Assembly (NCBI GenBank): GCA_002474415.1
Contig: DLQV01000039.1
Coordinates: 1-5,344, forward strand
Direction: 5' to 3'
DNA length: 5,344 bases
Source of the DNA: Lachnospiraceae bacterium UBA7598
Lineage (GTDB): Bacteria > Bacillota > Clostridia > Lachnospirales > Lachnospiraceae
Made by a program: the position numbers and the translations under genes. This document shows, one piece after another, positions 1 through 4,958 of this stretch (its first letter is position 1; every line of letters begins with the position of its first letter). The notes beneath the pieces were generated by a model, which was not told the origin of the DNA, made no database searches, and worked only from the letters and a program-made list of their open reading frames with translations.

Positions 1-813
1 ACGAAAATGATTTCTGTTGTTTTGCCCGGTGAAGGTGATTTTGCAAAAATACCATATTTTTCAAATGTGTTATACAGTGTATATGATTATTTTTCCATAC
101 GGGGATACCAGATCAGTCTGATTAAAATTTCTCCCGATGATATCAGCAATTTGCAAAAAGCAGTAGATGAACATGTGATGGATGGAGTTATTCTGACCCG
201 AACCGTAGAAAATGATAATGAAATACAGTATCTCAAAGAAAAAGGGGTTCCATTTGTCGTAATCGGACCATGTGACGATCCCTCCGTCCTCCGGGTAGAT
301 TCTGATAATGAGTCTGCATGCTATGACATTACCATAGCACTTATTCATAAAGGACTTAACAAGATGGCTGTCATGTGTGCGGAAAGAGAACATAAGGTGA
401 ATCAGCTTCGCCTGGATGGAATACTAAGAGCCCATATGCAAAGCCATATGTATCTGGATAAAAACCTGATCTTTTATGATACCGAATCTGAAATTATTGC
501 TGAAATGGCAATTGAGAAAAGTCTTGAAGCAAATGTGGATTGTATTCTGTGCATGGATGATAATATCTGTATCAAAATCATTCGGATTTTAAAAAAGAAA
601 GGGTTACGAATTCCGGATGATATTAAAATTGCTTCTCTTCACAACAGTGAATTGCTGGATGAATTTGACCCATCAATCAGCTGCATCTATCAGAATGAGG
701 CAGAACTTGGAAAAGAAGCAAGCAGAATTTTATACACTTATCTGAATGAGGGAAAAATTCTTACGAATTCTATATTGGGTTATGAATTACAAATTAAGGA
801 TTCTACAAATTAG
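1..813 (+). CDS. LacI-family transcriptional regulator, ligand-binding domain (5' end outside window)
   Basis: The frame is open from base 1 (Thr-Lys-Met-Ile...) to the TAG at 811-813, giving 270 visible residues. LacI-family proteins are usually about 330-340 residues, so the missing part is about the size of the N-terminal helix-turn-helix and hinge. The ATG at base 7 is therefore very probably internal. The visible part is the periplasmic-binding-protein-like effector and dimerisation domain. It opens with the first beta strand (ISVVLP), has the family signature around visible residues 97-105 (VLRVDSDNE, then a segment corresponding to the Gly-His region), and ends with IPDDIKIASLHNS and ISCIYQNEAELGKEAS at about 204-240. 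The usual Gly-Phe-Asp-Asp of that region reads Ser-Leu-His-Asn-Ser here. The effector is presumably a sugar or related small molecule, but neither ligand nor target genes can be read from the window. Family assignment is firm; specificity is unknown. Confidence 0.87.
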   Translation, partial: TKMISVVLPGEGDFAKIPYFSNVLYSVYDYFSIRGYQISLIKISPDDISNLQKAVDEHVMDGVILTRTVENDNEIQYLKEKGVPFVVIGPCDDPSVLRVDSDNESACYDITIALIHKGLNKMAVMCAEREHKVNQLRLDGILRAHMQSHMYLDKNLIFYDTESEIIAEMAIEKSLEANVDCILCMDDNICIKIIRILKKKGLRIPDDIKIASLHNSELLDEFDPSISCIYQNEAELGKEASRILYTYLNEGKILTNSILGYELQIKDSTN

Positions 814-876
814 CTTTTATAAAATTTATGATCTTTTTAGCATCATACATTGCAAACCCGTCCCTTCAAACACGCA

Positions 877-908
877 AAAGAACCTGGAGCTGGCACTCCA
901 GGTTCTTT
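877..908 (-). terminator. Rho-independent terminator of the small RNA, possibly bidirectional
   Basis: Bases 877-889 and 896-908 form a perfect 13-bp stem (core AAGAACCTGGAG / CTCCAGGTTCTT) with a 6-base loop at 890-895. Read on the minus strand, the right arm ends in TTCTTTT followed by GCGTGTTT, a serviceable U-tract. On the plus strand the tract is TTCTTTCT, so it may also stop readthrough from the LacI-family gene, whose stop codon is 64 bases upstream. Confidence 0.8.
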
Positions 909-910
909 CT

Positions 911-941
911 GACTCCCTTGGAATCATACTAACATTTCTTA
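911..941. repeat. Copy A of imperfect direct repeat shared with the toxin start region
   Basis: This segment matches 1054-1085. GACTC at 911-915, TTGGA at 918-922 and TACTAACATTTCTTA at 927-941 are identical. The two differing bases at 916-917 (CC versus TT) still allow G-U pairing by the antisense RNA. A 4-base segment (923-926) replaces a 5-base one. As it is transcribed from the minus strand, it forms the seed and pairing region of the predicted antitoxin RNA. Confidence 0.9.
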
Positions 942-950
942 GCTAGCCTT

Positions 951-979
951 ATAATACTATTATTCTTGTAAAAAATCAA
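951..979 (-). promoter_or_regulatory. Sigma-A promoter of the antitoxin small RNA
   Basis: On the minus strand a -35 hexamer TTGATT (979-974) is followed, after exactly 17 bases, by a -10 hexamer TATTAT (956-951). Transcription would start near 944-947. It lies back-to-back with the toxin promoter, the two -35 boxes being separated by 9 bases (980-988). The LexA box is outside its core, so expression is probably constitutive. Confidence 0.65.
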
Positions 980-988
980 CCCCTCCCA

Positions 989-1017
989 TTGATTCGAACA
1001 TATTTTCGTGTTATGAT
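989..1017 (+). promoter_or_regulatory. Sigma-A promoter of the toxin gene
   Basis: The -35 hexamer TTGATT (989-994), a 17-base spacer and the -10 hexamer TATGAT (1012-1017) fit the sigma-A consensus well. The expected start is near 1024, giving a leader of about 37 bases before the TTG start codon at 1061. The spacer is largely filled by a LexA-like operator. Confidence 0.72.
995..1008. promoter_or_regulatory. LexA (SOS) operator, near consensus
   Basis: CGAACATATTTTCG matches the Gram-positive SOS box CGAACRNRYGTTYG at 13 of 14 positions; the single departure is T instead of G at 1004. It sits between the -35 and -10 boxes of the toxin promoter, where bound LexA would exclude RNA polymerase. 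DNA damage would then be expected to release toxin transcription. LexA itself is not encoded in the window. Confidence 0.68.
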
Positions 1018-1033
1018 ATTTTTGCTGTCGACT

Positions 1034-1049
1034 CTTTCCAGCAGGAAGG
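1034..1049 (+). other. Small hairpin in the toxin mRNA leader
   Basis: Bases 1034-1039 (CTTTCC) can pair with 1044-1049 (GGAAGG), one pair being U-G, around a 4-base AGCA loop. The 3' arm takes in the first bases of the Shine-Dalgarno region (1046-1055), so the hairpin could lower toxin translation. It is short and its stability is modest. Confidence 0.4.
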
Positions 1050-1055
1050 GGGTGA
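1046..1055 (+). promoter_or_regulatory. Ribosome binding site of the toxin, decides the TTG start
   Basis: AAGGGGGTGA differs from the full anti-16S complement AAGGAGGTGA at one base. The G-run ends 8 bases before TTG at 1061, which is ideal spacing. The in-frame GTG at 1052 lies inside this site and would have no usable spacing, so TTG is preferred. Confidence 0.7.
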
Positions 1056-1085
1056 CTCTTTTGGAGCTTTTACTAACATTTCTTA
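1054..1085. repeat. Copy B of imperfect direct repeat, toxin translation start region
   Basis: Partner of 911-941, with a 15-base identical block at 1071-1085. It runs from the end of the Shine-Dalgarno region through the start codon to the ninth codon of the toxin gene, and is the predicted target of the antitoxin RNA. Confidence 0.9.
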
Positions 1086-1156
1086 TCTCCGTATTGGCAT
1101 CTGTAACTGGCTATTACATATGCAAATGGCTGGATGAAGATGAATGTTCTATATGA
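1061..1156 (+). CDS. 31-residue single-pass membrane peptide, predicted type I toxin
   Basis: The frame starts at TTG and ends at TGA (1154-1156). The peptide begins MELLLTFLISVLASV, continues TGYYICKWL, and ends in the acidic tail DEDECSI. Residues 3-21 are an almost unbroken hydrophobic segment, followed by Cys-Lys-Trp-Leu and the charged tail, so it should sit in the cytoplasmic membrane. Size and form fit small pore-forming or membrane-perturbing peptides such as TisB, and the -G....(K)WL- ending recalls the Fst group, but no family membership can be shown without a search. Evidence that it is a real gene is a near-perfect ribosome binding site, a sigma-A promoter with a LexA box, and a divergent RNA complementary to its start region. 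It has acidic net charge, unlike many basic toxins of this class. No clear terminator follows; only a T-rich stretch at 1171-1184 inside the convergent anti-sigma gene. Confidence 0.75.
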   Translation: MELLLTFLISVLASVTGYYICKWLDEDECSI

Positions 1157-1172
1157 ATACAAAACCGCAATT

Positions 1173-2309
1173 TTATTTTTCTTTGATCAGTTCATACGTC
1201 ACCTCCCGTTTCTTCGTCCGCATAACAATCTCACTGGCCTCTTGTGGATCAATTTTATTTGCCACCTGTAACCCAAGATAAGGAGTCACCCTGTAGAAAA
1301 TTCCTGACTGTAACACTGCATTACAGTCCGAATAGGTTTTCTTTGCCTTTGAATCCTTAATGCTATCAATTGTATAAGGATCTGCAATATTCCAGTTGCG
1401 CGTTCCATCCTTGTAAATCAAAGAGGTTTTTCCAAGATCTTCTCCCACGCTTTCCTGATCCTTCCCCCATCTTGCTAAACCAAATGGCCATTCTGCATCC
1501 TTCTGCATTTTTCTATAATGCTCAGTAGTTGTTCCATAGATGACAACACTCAGTTGCGTCAGCCGCATCCTCTTTGGCTCATAGTACTTCGGGCTGATCT
1601 GCTTTTGATCTTTTGCCTTCAATGTATATTCATAAACCGGAACATTGCAGCTGGTATCCAGTGCTGCCGTATTTGCGTCTTTTGTTGGAAGATTGTAACA
1701 CAACGTCGCCTTTTTCAGACGGGCAGACCACTCTCCATAGTAATGATCCAGCACAAAATACTGTACTTTTTCATCACTCTGTCCCCGGATCAGTTGTGCA
1801 CTGCTTGTTAAGCTACGGTAATCATCTTTCTTTCCCCACAGTAGATATAACTGCCTGTCCGGAAAAAGATTTCCATTCTCATCATAGCTTTCCGTTCCCG
1901 CCGGGCCCTTAGTTGCCAGCCATTTTTCGCCTGTCTCATCCTTTGCCTCATAGCGCACAACGGCACTTACAACCACTTCGTCCGAGAGCACTTCCTCCAC
2001 GGAAAACAGCATATGTTCATCCTGATCGCTGAATACGCCTCTTGTTACATAATCAGTCAATTCACTCCGCTGTCCCCAATACCCCTGAAACATCTTTTTG
2101 ATCTGCTCGGCAAACGAGGTCTGTGGAAGAATGCAGGCGAGTGCCAGTGCCGCCGCTACCGTTCCTGCGATTCCTGCCATTTTGATTTTCCTGTTTTTCA
2201 TTGTCTTTTCCTCTCTTCTGTGTTTCTTTAGTAAAATTTCCTCCTCTTTGATTTCCCGCTGCGGTGTAAGGGCATTTCTTAAAATCTGATCCAGCTGTTC
2301 ATCGTTCAT
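1173..2309 (-). CDS. Membrane anti-sigma factor, DUF4179-type
   Basis: This 378-residue protein has a cytoplasmic N-terminus (about residues 1-42, rich in Glu, Lys and Arg), one membrane segment (about 43-62, MAGIAGTVAAALALACI then Leu-Pro), and a long outer domain. The domain begins with AEQIKKMFQGYWGQ, a pattern typical of DUF4179 proteins encoded next to ECF sigma factors in clostridia. The usual zinc-binding HxxxCxxC of many anti-sigma factors is absent. It should hold the co-encoded sigma factor at the membrane until an outside signal, unknown here, releases it. The ATG at 2309 is preceded by GGAGG at 9 bases and overlaps the last 11 bases of the sigma gene, indicating translational coupling and matched amounts. 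Its 3' end lies 16 bases from the convergent toxin gene; no convincing terminator is visible between them. Family assignment rests on layout and recognition, not on a search. Confidence 0.85.
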   Translation of the reverse strand: MNDEQLDQILRNALTPQREIKEEEILLKKHRREEKTMKNRKIKMAGIAGTVAAALALACILPQTSFAEQIKKMFQGYWGQRSELTDYVTRGVFSDQDEHMLFSVEEVLSDEVVVSAVVRYEAKDETGEKWLATKGPAGTESYDENGNLFPDRQLYLLWGKKDDYRSLTSSAQLIRGQSDEKVQYFVLDHYYGEWSARLKKATLCYNLPTKDANTAALDTSCNVPVYEYTLKAKDQKQISPKYYEPKRMRLTQLSVVIYGTTTEHYRKMQKDAEWPFGLARWGKDQESVGEDLGKTSLIYKDGTRNWNIADPYTIDSIKDSKAKKTYSDCNAVLQSGIFYRVTPYLGLQVANKIDPQEASEIVMRTKKREVTYELIKEK

Positions 2310-2835
2310 ATCCGATTACCTCCAATTTTTCCTTTAACAGAAGTTTTGCTTTGCGCAGGCGGGTCTTTACGGTATTTACCGACAGATGCAGGCACTCCGC
2401 AATCTCCGTCAGTTTCATGTCCGCCGAATAATACAGATAGACCACCAGCCGGTATTTTTCCGGAAGCTGCTGCACCATTTTTTGCACTTCCTGTATGGTT
2501 TCCTCCTGCAGAATCTGTGCCTCCGGACTGACAGCTTTCTGTTCTGGTGTTTTCCCGCCATTTTGCAGATGTTCCTCGTAACTTTCCTGCGGTGCAATCC
2601 GCATCCGCCATGCAAATTTTCTTCTGCGGTTTTTGTAAAGCCGGACTGCCACGGACAGGGCATAACTTTTGATATTGTTCGTTTCATCCAGTTTTTCTAT
2701 CTGTTCCAGTAACGTAAGCATAGTATCCTGATACAGTTCCTCGCCTTCCTGTGCATTTTGGGTTGTCATCCTGCAAAACCACAGGATATCCCGCCCATAC
2801 GCAAGAATAAATTCGTCAAACTTTTGCTTTGTCAC
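2299..2835 (-). CDS. ECF-type RNA polymerase sigma factor
   Basis: A 178-residue protein, a normal length for group IV sigma factors, with the two required domains only. Sigma-2 spans about residues 8-75, with GEELYQDTMLTLLE as region 2.2 and NIKSYALSVAVRLYKNRRRK as region 2.3-2.4. Sigma-4 spans about residues 113-170, with VQQLPEKYRLVVYLYY leading into the helix-turn-helix MKLTEIAECLHLSVNTVKTR. The linker (about 80-112) is polar and Gln/Glu-rich. The start is GTG (2833-2835), supported by AAAGGA 8 bases upstream. It directs RNA polymerase to stress or envelope-response promoters, and is held by the anti-sigma factor encoded immediately downstream. A possible self-recognised promoter lies 27 bases upstream. 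The regulon cannot be read from the window. Confidence 0.93.
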   Translation of the reverse strand: MTKQKFDEFILAYGRDILWFCRMTTQNAQEGEELYQDTMLTLLEQIEKLDETNNIKSYALSVAVRLYKNRRRKFAWRMRIAPQESYEEHLQNGGKTPEQKAVSPEAQILQEETIQEVQKMVQQLPEKYRLVVYLYYSADMKLTEIAECLHLSVNTVKTRLRKAKLLLKEKLEVIGYER

Positions 2836-2861
2836 GCTGTAATTCCTTTCTGTTTCCCAAA

Positions 2862-2888
2862 GACGTCCCGGGAATCTCTCCCCTTACA
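2862..2888 (-). promoter_or_regulatory. Possible autoregulatory ECF promoter of the sigma/anti-sigma operon
   Basis: On the minus strand TGTAAG (2888-2883) and CGTC (2865-2862) are separated by 17 bases. This resembles SigX/SigW-type promoters (TGTAAC or TGAAAC with CGWC or CGTA). Transcription would start near 2855, leaving about 20 bases before the GTG start, including the ribosome binding site. No good sigma-A promoter was found in 2836-2960 on this strand. An alternative -35 (AACCTTTT, 2919-2912) has no matching -10 that convinces. Confidence 0.35.
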
Positions 2889-2937
2889 CTATGATATTGT
2901 AATAAATCCGCAAAAGGTTTTGTGTTTTTATTTGCAC

Positions 2938-2966
2938 TTGAACAAATATGTTGAATACTCTATAAT
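2938..2966 (+). promoter_or_regulatory. Strong sigma-A promoter of the eamA-epsC unit
   Basis: TTGAAC (2938-2943), 17 bases, then a perfect TATAAT (2961-2966). Transcription should start near 2973, giving a leader of about 82 bases. The leader begins with a small hairpin (AAAGC 2973-2977, loop CTGT, GCTTT 2982-2986). It is too short for a T-box, and no known riboswitch was recognised. Confidence 0.82.
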
Positions 2967-3054
2967 AAGTAGAAAGCCTGTGCTTTGCGGTGTCTTTTTG
3001 ATGATCGCACATTGCATCTGGCTTTTTATTACCTCAGATAACAAAGGAATTTTT

Positions 3055-3948
3055 ATGAATCAAAATACAATCAGGCATTCCCTTCTGCTTCTCTTAACTG
3101 CCGCGATCTGGGGATTCGCCTTTGTGGCGCAGAGCGTGGGAATGGATTACGTGATACCGTTTACTTTCACCACTGCACGGTCACTGATCGGAGGCGTGGT
3201 TTTGCTTCCCGTGATTTTTTACCGGGGACATGTGGCGGGACAATCCGGCCGCCAGCGGCGTCTGTGCTGGAAAGCGGCATTGCCCGGTGGAATCATATGT
3301 GGCATTTTACTTTGTATCGCAACCAATCTGCAGCAGATTGGTATTCAGTACACGTCGGTTGGCAAAAGCGGATTTATTACCGCCATGTATATTGTACTTG
3401 TGCCGATCATCGGCATTTTTTTCCGGAAAAAGACCTCGGTCCGCATCTGGATTTCGATTCTGTTGTCGGTCTGCGGTCTGTACTTTTTGTGCATGACCGA
3501 TGGAATTACGCATTTGCAGCGCGGAGATTTTTATACGCTCTGCTGTGCACTGGCGTTTTCGTTGCAGATTCTTGCCGTCGATTATTTTGCACCGATCGCG
3601 GACAATGTGATGCTGGCATGCATTGAATTTTTTGCCTGTGGCATCTGCTCCCTTGTTCCGGCACTTTTGCTGGAGCATCCGCAGATGCACCTGCTTCTTG
3701 CCGCATGGCTGCCGATTTTATATGCCGGTGTCTGTTCCAACGGCATCGCCTACACCTTACAGTTTTTCGCACAGCGCGGTCTTCCTCCCGCAGCGGCCTC
3801 TATTCTTATGAGCATGGAATCTGTTTTCTCCCTGCTGGCGGGATTTCTTATTTTACAGGAGCGGCTGAGCCATCGTGAGCTGATCGGATGTGTACTGATG
3901 TTTGCAGCAATCATCCTCGTACAGTTAAAAGGAAAAGAAAAGGAGTGA
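3055..3948 (+). CDS. EamA-family (drug/metabolite transporter superfamily) membrane protein
   Basis: The 297-residue protein is the normal size for a 10-helix transporter made of two EamA repeats. The first begins with LLLLLTAAIWGFAFVAQSVG and includes the conserved stretch SVGKSGFITAMYIVLVPIIG. The second ends with AAASILMSMESVFSLLAGF, LILQERLSHRELIG and a last helix (residues about 246-292). A basic tail, KGKEKE, closes the protein. The ATG at 3055 is preceded by AAAGGA at 6 bases; the frame is open further upstream, but no upstream start has a ribosome binding site and the family's first helix starts right here. Members export amino acids and related metabolites; E. coli EamA exports O-acetylserine and cysteine. 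The next gene makes O-acetylserine and its ribosome binding site overlaps this stop codon, so a related substrate is a reasonable but untested guess. Confidence 0.9.
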   Translation: MNQNTIRHSLLLLLTAAIWGFAFVAQSVGMDYVIPFTFTTARSLIGGVVLLPVIFYRGHVAGQSGRQRRLCWKAALPGGIICGILLCIATNLQQIGIQYTSVGKSGFITAMYIVLVPIIGIFFRKKTSVRIWISILLSVCGLYFLCMTDGITHLQRGDFYTLCCALAFSLQILAVDYFAPIADNVMLACIEFFACGICSLVPALLLEHPQMHLLLAAWLPILYAGVCSNGIAYTLQFFAQRGLPPAAASILMSMESVFSLLAGFLILQERLSHRELIGCVLMFAAIILVQLKGKEKE

Positions 3949-3956
3949 ATTCTTTT

Positions 3957-4904
3957 ATGAAAAATATCATTGAACAGGAAGTTGGAGGAATTCTTGACGA
4001 TATCCTCGAAGATTACAAAAAAGGCCGTGCGGTTGACAAGATGGATATCTACAACCAGCCGGACAAAGCCGAGATCATGGATATTCTCGACAGTCTGTTT
4101 TCCATTGTCTATCCGGGATTTTTCCGCGACAAGACACACAAAATCTACAACGTAAAACACACGGTTTCCACCATGATCGAAGATGTCATGTTTCATCTGA
4201 ACAAGCAGATCTGTGTCGTATTAAAATATACCCACGAATGCAATGACTGTCAGGAAGCCATTGAAGAGTTTGCACAAAACGCAACCGTTTCCTTTATGAA
4301 ACGCATTCCAAAAGTCCGCGAATATCTTGAGACAGACCTTCAGGCAGCTTACGATGGTGATCCGGCTGCCCGCAGCAAAGATGAGATTATTTTTTCTTAC
4401 CCGGGCATCTATGCGATCACTGTGTATCGTCTGGCACATGAGCTGTTTCTTCTCGGTGTACCGCTTATCCCACGTATGATGACCGAGCAGGCACACAGCA
4501 AGACCGGTATTGACATCCATCCGGGTGCAACGATCGGAAAATACTTCTTTATCGACCACGGAACCGGCATTGTAATCGGTGAAACAACGATTATCGGCTG
4601 CCACGTCAAACTCTATCAGGGCGTAACACTCGGTGCGCTCTCCACCAAGGGCGGACAGAAGCTGCGTGATGTACGCCGTCATCCGACCATCGGGGACAAT
4701 GTCACGATCTACTCCGGTGCTTCCATCCTCGGCGGCGATACCGTCATCGAAGAAGGTGTTGTGGTTGGCGGTAACTCATTTATCACAAAATCCATCAAAA
4801 AGGGCACCAAGGTAAGCGTCCGCAATCAGGAACTGATTTTCCACAGCGACGACGAAAAACTCCACCACAAAGAACAGGATGAATCCTGGTTTTATATTAT
4901 CTGA
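3957..4904 (+). CDS. epsC: Serine O-acetyltransferase, EpsC type
   Basis: This enzyme transfers acetyl from acetyl-CoA to L-serine, giving O-acetylserine for cysteine synthesis in the cytoplasm. The 315-residue protein has a long helical N-terminal region (about 1-145) and a C-terminal left-handed beta-helix of hexapeptide repeats (about 180-290). Catalytic residues known from E. coli CysE have counterparts: Asp186 in DIHPGA and His201 in IDHGTG, spaced 15 apart as in CysE, plus His242 in RRHP. VIGET (206-210) and GVTLGALSTKGGQ follow as expected. The tail continues past the usual end with a charged stretch (HSDDEKLHHKEQDESWFYII), unlike the short CysE tail that docks cysteine synthase; its role is unknown. 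The start at 3957 has AAGGAGTGA in front, overlapping the transporter's stop, so the two genes are almost surely co-transcribed. An in-frame ATG at 3888 within the transporter gene was not chosen. No cysteine synthase is in view. Confidence 0.93.
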   Translation: MKNIIEQEVGGILDDILEDYKKGRAVDKMDIYNQPDKAEIMDILDSLFSIVYPGFFRDKTHKIYNVKHTVSTMIEDVMFHLNKQICVVLKYTHECNDCQEAIEEFAQNATVSFMKRIPKVREYLETDLQAAYDGDPAARSKDEIIFSYPGIYAITVYRLAHELFLLGVPLIPRMMTEQAHSKTGIDIHPGATIGKYFFIDHGTGIVIGETTIIGCHVKLYQGVTLGALSTKGGQKLRDVRRHPTIGDNVTIYSGASILGGDTVIEEGVVVGGNSFITKSIKKGTKVSVRNQELIFHSDDEKLHHKEQDESWFYII

Positions 4905-4930
4905 GATGCATCTTTTTTCAGATGCATCTC
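4903..4930 (+). other. Intergenic hairpin between epsC and the AzlC gene
   Basis: GAGATGCATC (4903-4912) and GATGCATCTC (4921-4930) form a perfect 10-bp stem around the 8-base loop TTTTTTCA. It starts at the epsC stop codon. The T-run is in the loop, not after the stem, so it is a poor intrinsic terminator; it may act as a processing or mRNA-stability element. Each arm also contains the self-complementary ATGCAT, allowing alternative folds. Confidence 0.6.
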
Positions 4931-4958
4931 CACTCTACAACGATAAAGAAGGGTTTTT

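Larger units (their letters stand above)
873..944 (-). ncRNA. Predicted antitoxin small RNA, IstR-like, about 72 nt
   Basis: A minus-strand promoter (951-979) would start RNA near 944, and a strong hairpin followed by T residues would end it near 873. No coding frame of note lies within. The 5' part is complementary in trans to the toxin mRNA. RNA bases 941 to 927 (5'-UAAGAAAUGUUAGUA) pair perfectly with mRNA 1071-1085. RNA bases 922 to 911 pair with mRNA 1054-1065 in 12 consecutive pairs, two of them G-U. A 4x5 internal loop separates the two helices. The duplex covers the toxin start codon (1061-1063), the last bases of its Shine-Dalgarno region and eight codons, so the expected role is to block translation or trigger cleavage of the toxin mRNA. 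Architecture and size resemble E. coli IstR-1, but no sequence homology is claimed. The exact 5' and 3' ends are inferred. Confidence 0.62.

Noticed and set aside
746..946. 66-codon plus-strand frame overlapping the end of the LacI-family gene
   Set aside because: It runs through the terminator hairpin and the antisense-RNA region, has no ribosome binding site, and its start lies inside a clear gene in another frame.
1052..1156. GTG at 1052 as the toxin start, giving 34 residues
   Set aside because: It lies inside the Shine-Dalgarno sequence itself; TTG at 1061 has ideal spacing. It remains a minor possibility.
2115..2129. LPQTS in the anti-sigma protein as a sortase signal
   Set aside because: It is at residues 61-65, right after an N-terminal membrane segment, not near the C-terminus, and lacks the final Gly.
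2758..3054. Upstream extension of the EamA frame by up to 99 residues
   Set aside because: It would cross the sigma gene's 5' end and the eamA promoter. Neither the ATG at 2758 nor the one at 3001 has a ribosome binding site, while the one at 3055 has AAAGGA.
2967..3054. T-box or S-box riboswitch upstream of the eamA-epsC unit
   Set aside because: The leader is only about 82 bases with one 5-bp hairpin and no terminator before the start codon.
4221..4682. Long minus-strand frame opposite epsC
   Set aside because: It lies wholly opposite a clear, conserved enzyme gene, has no recognisable motif and no ribosome binding site was identified.
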